Assembly: GCA_037176885.1 (NCBI GenBank)
Contig: JAWWNJ010000023.1
Location: 186,001 to 250,000 of the forward strand
Length of the DNA stretch: 64,000 nucleotides
Reading direction: 5' to 3'
Source of the DNA: Favolaschia claudopus
Taxonomy: Eukaryota; Basidiomycota; Agaricomycetes; Agaricales; Mycenaceae
The stretch's first letter is position 1, and each line of letters starts with the position of its first letter. Shown one piece after another: positions 57,223-64,000 of the stretch. The notes under the pieces were generated by a model, which was given only the letters and a program-made list of their open reading frames with translations, was not told the origin of the DNA and searched no databases. A program made the translations under genes and the position numbers.

Positions 57223-60183
57223 CGCTAAGAGTTGCTCGAATTGGCCCGCGGGGGAAGGTCTTTTTGCGTGCACGAGGGGGAGGGTGTTGGGTAAGATAAA
57301 TCGAACAAGCTTTGCATTCAATAGTTTGACGGATGCCAGGTCGTTGATGGCGCGTTTTTTCCGGTCGAGATGAATGAGCCTTCGCTATGCCGACGATTCT
57401 GAGCGCCTCAACGAGAGAGTTTGACTTTCAGCTCAGGACTCCAGCTTGACTTCGAGTGGAGGGAGGACTGGACATGACGCCAAGGTGGCGCCGCATGGAA
57501 GAAACTCAAAGCAAACCGACAGAAACTTGAGGGGACGCCGGGACGGATGTTGCAGGGAAACAAGAGAATTCATCATATAGATCGTACTACAGCGTATGTC
57601 GACCTGCGGGGCCACACAAAACGAAGACTCGGAGAGATAATGAGGGGAGAAGGCAGGAGAAGGCAGGTGAGTCACGCTCCGTCACACCTTCGAATTTTCT
57701 TTCCTGACATGGCCAATTCTCAGTGCTCGGATTCCAGAGCTCACTAGCGGTCTCCTAGTCGTCTCCTGCCACTCATCGAATCCATCGGCGCCCACAAATT
57801 CAAGAAAATAAATATCCTTGAGTCGAGCTACGCCAAGGTCCAGGATTTCTGAGCTTTTCCATGAATCATGGCATACGGTCGCTTGCCACCGTGCCACGAT
57901 CCATAAATGTCTACACGATCCTTGAATACTGAAACCTGAATCTTCTTTAGCACGAGCTTGAGGCGAATTTCTGGAAGCTTGAAACCGGTCCCTCACTGAC
58001 TGACTTGCTTGTTCTTGGCAAAGACTCGGATGTCGACGCCATTGTCTTCCTCATTGGCAAACTTCCAAAGTTCAGCAGAATCGGTGGCTCGACTTCCATC
58101 TTCTTATCTCTTCGTAGACCGTGACGATGCTGCCAACCTAGACCTCGGCGACCCGTGTGGATTTCTTGTTTCCAAACTGCTGTTCTTATGGGCAGTCTCA
58201 AACTCAGCTGATCATGCCGCACGAAATACTTTGCTCGCTTTTGCCAATGTATCTGAATCGTTCTACTCTCAACGCTCGAGATAAGCTTGATTCCTCCCTT
58301 CTATTGGTTCTTCCGCGAAGGCCCCAGCCAAATTCTCGCTCAAGCTTAGCTTCCCTCGTCTCGCGTGAGGCTCGGATATTTATCATACTCTGCTGAAATC
58401 GGTCGGAGACAGGCGAGTGCATCCCCAATGCGACCTACCTGGAAGGAAACTCGTCTCGCGACCACCGACGGCTTCCCGCCGTCCCGAAGCTCGCAGGGAT
58501 CCGCATAGAAGTTAACCAAGCCACCCACCTCTGTTCCCTTCCCAGAATACGGCGCAGTTGTGTCCTTGTCCTCGGTCTGTCTGAATCCATTCCACGGACG
58601 ACGCAATTGCATCGACATCGTATGTATGTAGTTCTGTGCACGTAGGCGCGCGTCATTGAATACTACTCGGTATGATGCTCCGGCGCTTCTAGCTTCGGTG
58701 GAAATCGGTGCGGAGATGACAACATCGACTTCGCATGTCGGGGGAGCACGAGCGGCGGCGTCAGCTTGGCTTTTCTCGCAATAAAGTGTACCGGTCGGAG
58801 AGCAGCGGTAGTTTGTTGGTGATACTGATTTCGCCGGCACTGGCAACGGGACAGGATGATGAGTGTCCGACGGGTGCGCTGGTTTGCTACCGGCTTCTAG
58901 TCTATCCATACAGGCAAGGACGCTTATGGAGGAAAGTGGCCATTCTCGATTTTTGCCAAGTATACTGCGCAGGCCGAATGCTGTTGAGGCCTGGGTCGGA
59001 AGCCCAGCTTTGATTTCCAAATGCCGAGTCGTTTTCGACGCAGAGGCGAGCAATGGCCGCGATAGAATATTCGGATGATTCTGCCTCATCGACCTCACGC
59101 TCGCGCCACCAAGTCACTGAATGTATTGTTAGAAAAATGAAATTAAAGGCAAGTCATCGGGTCGCTATGCAGCTTAGTATACAGGACGTCGAGATAGAGA
59201 AAAAATGAAGGGTAGCATGGCTGATGATTCGGTGGGAATGTGGCGTGCATTCAGGTCGATTTTTTGCGTGTCATCCTGCCGCCGGACAAAATTGGGCTCT
59301 GATGCTGAGGCACAACGCTGGCAGCCCTGAAGCATGGGATGGTTGTCCTGTCGACGCAACACTGAGATTTTCCTCGGGGAATAGAGAGGCGTGGAGACAC
59401 GTGTATTGTGCGTGTAAAGCAATGAGCCATATTCAAGTTTGAAAAAGCTTGTAAAATAAAAGTTGCGTTCGATCGTGCTACCAGGAGGTTTCAGCGTCCT
59501 TTCAATTGGTTTAGGTTTGTCTGCGATTCAGAGTGATCTTCAAAATTGAGGAGATGGTTGCGGCGATCGGCTTGAGGGACAAGTTGGTGAAAAAATAGAC
59601 ATGGATGGTTTTAGAACGCGCTTGCCAGTGTTGCTACGTTTTCCGTGGACTGTGCACTTACATACGACCACTTCGAGCTCTTCTGTCGCAGGCATGACTT
59701 TCCGAACGAAGAATGGACGTGTTTTCGCCGAGTTTTGCCAATGGCTGAGTCTGGAGTCTCCGTGTGGGGCGCGTCCGAGGACGTTTCTAGACCGGTTGTT
59801 GTTGTGAACAGGAAATCAAAGCAGCCCTGCCCAACTGTCTCCGGTTTGAACCGGTGGTTCTGCAGTACTATGCCACTTTCTCTGAGAAATCGGACTAGTA
59901 GTAGCCGCATGGATTAGGCAGACCCAAAAATGAGAAAGGAATATTAATGGACAACCCAGGCGAAACCAGCGTTTGTGTGGAGAAAATAGCCAGAATTCTG
60001 AATGCGACCGCGGTGGATGAACGGCGATCGAAGCTCAGGAACACTTGCATCTTGTTGTCCTCTGTTTTGTCTGCCTTCCCGATTAGGCGACTTTCTAACT
60101 TGCTTTCTCCCTCCATCTCCTCCCCTCCCTTTCCTTTATCTTCCGCCTTTTAGGCTGGCTGTCCGTTCCTTAACCTCCACAAG
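57223..60183. other. Long region without a confident gene
   Basis: A minus-strand open frame at 58346-59089 (ATG at 59089) has protein-like stretches (VDVVISAPISTEARSAGASY, GKGTEVGGLVNFYADPCELR) but no domain or splice support. A second minus-strand stretch near 58015-58100 reads ATDSAELWKFANEEDNGVDI. These may be parts of an unrecognised or decayed gene. A CT-rich tract (60100-60150) precedes the DUF1996 gene start. Confidence 0.4.
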
Positions 60184-62547
60184 ATGTCCCGCAGCACTCT
60201 CACCAAGTTTCTACTCGCCGCTGCTGTCCTTTCCTCCGCCAATGCCTACTTTCTCTTTGGCATGAGTGCGTCGTCTTCTGCGACGTGTAAAAAATTCGTT
60301 TTGACCCGCGTACACTCTACAACAGACAATGTGATCACCACCGAACGCATTGATCCCATTGTCAACCCCGGTATGTCATATATCGCGTCATTTTTCGAGG
60401 TTATCGCTTAACGCAGCGGTTTTATCCAGGCAAGGTCTCTGGACATGTTCACACAGGTGAGACGGTGGCCACAGCGTCTATTTCTCCTACTGACATCGCC
60501 GAAAGTCGTTGGCGGAAGCAACTTTCGTGTCACCACCAATACGAGTTTTCTCCGCCAGAGTGAGTGCACATCTTCGCCCATCAAGGAGGATAAGTCCAAC
60601 TATGTACGTCCTTCATCCTGGATATAATTGAATCTTGAACTGATTCTCTTACCAGTGGGCTCCAGTAGGTCGACGCGCTTTTGTTCTGTCGCAATCTGAT
60701 TTTGCTATAGACACTCTATTTCCAATGGAAGAACGGATCCTTCACCAGCGTCAGCGGAGCCCCCGTCATGTAGGTCTCTTCATACACACGCTAGCGGCTT
60801 ACGCTGACTGACACCCTTCCCAGCTGTATGTTGCTAAATATTCGATTTATCCCTCCCTCATTTCGATTAGACTACCTCTTCTCGGACACTCCTGGCGTAA
60901 CGACCCCCTTCCCCGATGATGTGAGCGAGCATTGTCCTATCTTTGACCCTACTGACTCTCGTCGGACCCAGTTCCGGATGTTGAGGTAAAATCCCTATCG
61001 CCATCCGCGTCGGCGGACGCTAATAAGTTATGCTTCAGTGGAACTCCGACCCTGCGTAGCTACAACGCTAGCAGCTACGCTCAGCAGGCAATTACTTTCC
61101 TTTGCCTCGACTTCAGCGGAACCTCCACGAAGCACAACGAGTTGCCCACCACAGATTGCCCCTCCGGCATCCGCGCACAGATCGTAAGTTTCCTCACAAT
61201 GTTAGCTCGCTCCGTGATTCTGATAGACACCGATAGAACTTTCCCTCGTATGCCAGCATCGATTTGTCCGACGCTCTCAGGCTGATTTTTCTTTAGATGC
61301 TGGGATGGCAAGAACACCGACTCTCCGGACCACAAGTCGCATGTTGCTTTCCTGAGTGGCGGCCCTGACTCTGGCAGCTGCACCGACCCCGCCTTCCCGA
61401 AGACCCTTCCCCGTATCTTCATGGAGGTACGTGGAGGAGATAGACAAAAAAATACGATAGCCCATTGACGTGATGAATGACGCAGATGTACCTCGACACT
61501 GGCAGCCTCCACGCGCAACGCAGCCAGGCGATGAACCCGTCTCAGCCCTTCGTCTATGCTATGGGTGACCCTACCGGGTACGGATACCACGCAGGTTTGT
61601 TATCGGTCTTTCCATATAAATAGCTCGTTAACATTTTTGCCCAGATTTCATCATGGGCTGGGATAAGGTATTAATTCTCCCTGGCAGCTGATGCGCGGAT
61701 TCTGATTGCTCGAAGGGTGTTTTGGACAAGGTCGTTGACAAGTGCCAATGCACAAGCGCCGCTTTTGGAGACCCAACGTGCGTACACTTGGTATTTTTGA
61801 CTGACGGAGAGATAGATGACTGACATGACATCAGCTGCTGCTCGACCGCTGGTGTCTTCACTTTCAAGCAAGGCGGAACCTGCCGTATCACCAAGGGCGT
61901 CGATGAAATCAGTACGTCTCGAGCCTATCTATCCGTCTTGATACAGCACTGATGGGCGCCGCCGCTCTGCAGCCACAGGCACCCTTCGTTCGCTTCCGGG
62001 AAACAACCCTGTCGTTCCTCTGAACGGTCAAGCTTCGAACCTGGTCGCGCCTGTTACCCCCGCGCTGATTTCACCTGTGTTCGCTTATACCGGTGATAGC
62101 CCCAGCCAAACTGGGCAGCCTGTTGGTCCTCCCGTCACTGTCACCCCCGGCGGCCCAGCGTCTGTCCCTACCTCCGGTTCCAGCGCCCCCAGCACTGGTT
62201 CCTCAGGTTCGTCTGAGAAGGCTTCGGGATCGGCTTCCTCTGGCACGTCTAGCAGCGGTTCCACCTCGAGCTCGAAGGATTCGAGCCCCAACCCGCCTGC
62301 AAATGATTCTGGATCCTCGCCTGCCAAGGGCTCCAGCTCCAGCTCCCCTGCCACCTCCGTGCCAAACCAAGGCTCCGCCCCCGCCACGCCTCCCAACAAG
62401 AGCGCCGTCGTCTCCGGCAGCAGCAACCACACATGCCAGAAGAAGAAGACATCCCACAGCAAACGTGCCCACCGTGCCCGCATTCACGACTCTTCCCGCC
62501 GCCGCTTCTCGACACCCGAGGAGCGGTTCCTCGATAACGATTTCTAA
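60184..62547 (+). CDS. Secreted DUF1996 protein with Ser-rich stalk
   Basis: Extracellular or wall-associated protein of the fungal DUF1996 family (function unknown, some members lectin- or WSC-linked). It begins MSRSTLTKFLLAAAVLSSANA (signal peptide), then TCKKFVLTRVHSTTDNVITT, IDPIVNPGKVSGHVHT (the conserved DPI...GHVH opening), VVGGSNFRVTTN, LYFQWKNGSF and PTTDCPSGIRAQINFPSCWDGKNTDSPDHKSHVAF, where CP-GIR, P-CWDGK and SHVAF are family words. Next come LPRIFMEMYLDTG, DPTGYGYHADFIMGWDKGVL and DPTCC. A long Ser/Pro/Gly stalk (GSASSGTSSSGSTSSSKDSS) is probably O-glycosylated. The tail is basic (KRAHRARIHDSSRRR), ending LDNDF; no GPI signal is seen. Around ten short introns split the first two thirds. 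Confidence 0.87.
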
Positions 62548-64000
62548 ACGCGCTCATATACTAGAAGCGCGCACGATGCATTCATTCTCTCGTCTTATCA
62601 AATCAAATCAACTCACTCACTTACACAACCTATCCTCTCATTTTCCTTCACGGCACTAGACTTGCCTCCGTTCCATTCTCTCGGGCTGCATCCACCCTCT
62701 CATCCTCCCATACATGTATTATACATACAAGCGTCTCCTTGTCCTGCCGCCCAGCGCGGCCTCGTCCGCCTTGACTGGCGCCCCCTTGTAACTCCGCTAC
62801 GTACCCTCAGCTCTCTTTAGACACCGGTGGTCGGGGGAGATAACTCCAAATGTCGGGTTATTGGTACTTGTTTCGTCTTCCTTCCATGTGTTGTTCTACA
62901 TAGCTTGCTATGCGCGTAAATACTCGAATTGAATTTCTGATACAGTATGCCACTCGAATTGTGGGATTGAGACTAAGACCTGATTCAAGATTGAGTTGCC
63001 TTATTCGGCTTCTTGCGAGCGGAAATGGGAAGGAGAGAGGTAGGTGACTCGGGGTGTTCCAAGGAAGAAAGCTGAGACTGTTTTCGAACGATTTTTGCTT
63101 GGGCCGGAAACAATTACTTGGTGGAAAACATTCTTGCGTGAGGATAAGTATCGCACATTATCGAGACGACTCGGAGTTCAAGAATCAAAACAATGGTCGA
63201 ATTCTTTGCGAATTTTGGTACAATAAAACGGTCCCAGGAGAGCAGGTGCTTCGCCATCGAACGGGTCCAGGGCTTGAACTAAGTAGTTCTAAATCAAAAG
63301 AATTCGATGAGCAGTCGTTGCCTCTGGGGTAAAAAATCGAAAACAAAAAATGACGCAAGAGCAGATAGTTCGGCGATGCCTGGACTCGATCCAGCAATGC
63401 TGGAAGTCGTTTCGCCGACAGACGTCCCAGCAAGCCCGGTCGACATCAACACGATCACATACCACCCCGCCAGGAGGTAGACGAAAATATGTATACCAGC
63501 AATGTCCATAGAGCTACAGCGGTTCCAGTGGTGCACAACTGCACAAATTTTGAATTTTGCTACGACCCACTAAACAATTGTTATCTTCAGGAAGTTTCCG
63601 TTGCGTGGAAGCCTATAGAGTTTCGTATCAACAGCGCTGCTAGTGGCTGGAAGAAAAAATATGAATTTACCAAGGCCCTGAGCCACGACCTCAGAGAAGT
63701 CATGAATGATATAAAACTTCTAGATTCTCAGAAATCTGCAGTGCGTTTTCAAGTTCTCTTGCGAACTCTGTAGCATAAGACTCTGGGCGCGACGCTGGCC
63801 CAGTGAGAGGAACGAACTGACTCGGAGCCTAGCCGCCGCCTTGATCATAAGTAATGTCTGGCAGTTAAAGAAAAGAAAAAAGATCGCGAAGACTTCGAGA
63901 TAGACCGAGGCTCCATGCAGCTTGGAAGGAAGAGGCGTCGCAGCTGCCAGCCTGAGGGGTACGTGACGCCCGTCTGGATTCTCGAAAACTTTGGTCATAA
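62548..64000. other. 3' flank and region without a confident gene
   Basis: On the minus strand the last 800 bases include hydrophobic stretches (VYLEVFAIFFLFFNCQTLLM near 63850; IFVYLLAGWYVIVLMSTGLA near 63480). They could be exons of a membrane protein continuing past the window edge, but I see no consistent splicing that joins them. Confidence 0.35.

Noticed and set aside
58346..59089. About 250-residue open frame on the minus strand
   Set aside because: The frame is open, but the first codons lack an ATG until 59089, no family or splice pattern supports it, and a competing frame overlaps. Kept only as a note in the region entry.
62085..62483. Minus-strand frame rich in Leu/Glu/Pro
   Set aside because: It is the antisense of the Ser/Pro-rich stalk of the DUF1996 protein.
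1..64000. CRISPR arrays, rRNA, bacterial promoters, LTR retrotransposons
   Set aside because: No regularly spaced repeats, rRNA-like blocks, or paired LTRs with reverse transcriptase/integrase motifs were seen. The gene structures are eukaryotic.

Overview
The window looks like nuclear DNA of a filamentous basidiomycete, most likely an Agaricomycete. Genes are split by many short GT-AG introns (about 40-65 nt). The content is typical of that group: a DUF6534-type multi-pass membrane protein, F-box proteins with the 'LPLEI' start, a GT90/CAP10 glycosyltransferase, a DUF1996 secreted protein, a DUF1479 dioxygenase and a chitin deacetylase. I see no rRNA, tRNA, CRISPR array or bacterial-style operon.

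Layout. 1-2.7 kb: tail of a basic protein, then repeat-rich non-coding DNA. 2.7-5.8 kb: FAD aromatic monooxygenase gene whose coding exon is cut by a 1-kb non-autonomous transposon. 6.9-9.9 kb: GT90 enzyme and a small secreted DUF5648 protein. 10.9-12.9 kb: a 223-bp hAT-like MITE and an MDR double-bond reductase. 13.4-17.2 kb: secreted subtilase, with a complex foldback element just upstream. 17.6-21.8 kb: degenerate repeats. 21.8-26.7 kb: two F-box genes, the first with a MITE in its 5' coding sequence and a 3' end that runs into a dispersed repeat. 28.8-30.5 kb: DUF6534 protein. 30.9-33.9 kb: second copy of the dispersed repeat and other non-coding DNA. 34-50 kb: a metabolic stretch of DUF1479 dioxygenase, zinc alcohol dehydrogenase, Dal5-like permease, nitrilase-like amidase, a fungal-specific unknown protein, an ERG26-like dehydrogenase and a second MFS transporter. 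50.4-55.6 kb: STN1-like telomere-capping protein and an AT-hook/Cys-rich nuclear protein. 55.8-62.5 kb: chitin deacetylase and a DUF1996 wall/secreted protein.

Functional themes: secretion and cell wall (GT90, DUF5648, subtilase, chitin deacetylase, DUF1996); oxidative and transport metabolism (monooxygenase, MDR, ADH, DUF1479, two MFS, nitrilase, sterol-type dehydrogenase); nuclear and regulatory proteins (two F-box, STN1, AT-hook). The most unusual content is the mobile DNA. Two short inverted-repeat elements sit inside coding sequence with perfect target-site duplications, and removing each by eye restores the reading frame exactly. A third element is built so that each arm forms its own hairpin with different, internally compensated stem sequences. 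All coordinates, splice sites and repeat alignments were made by eye.
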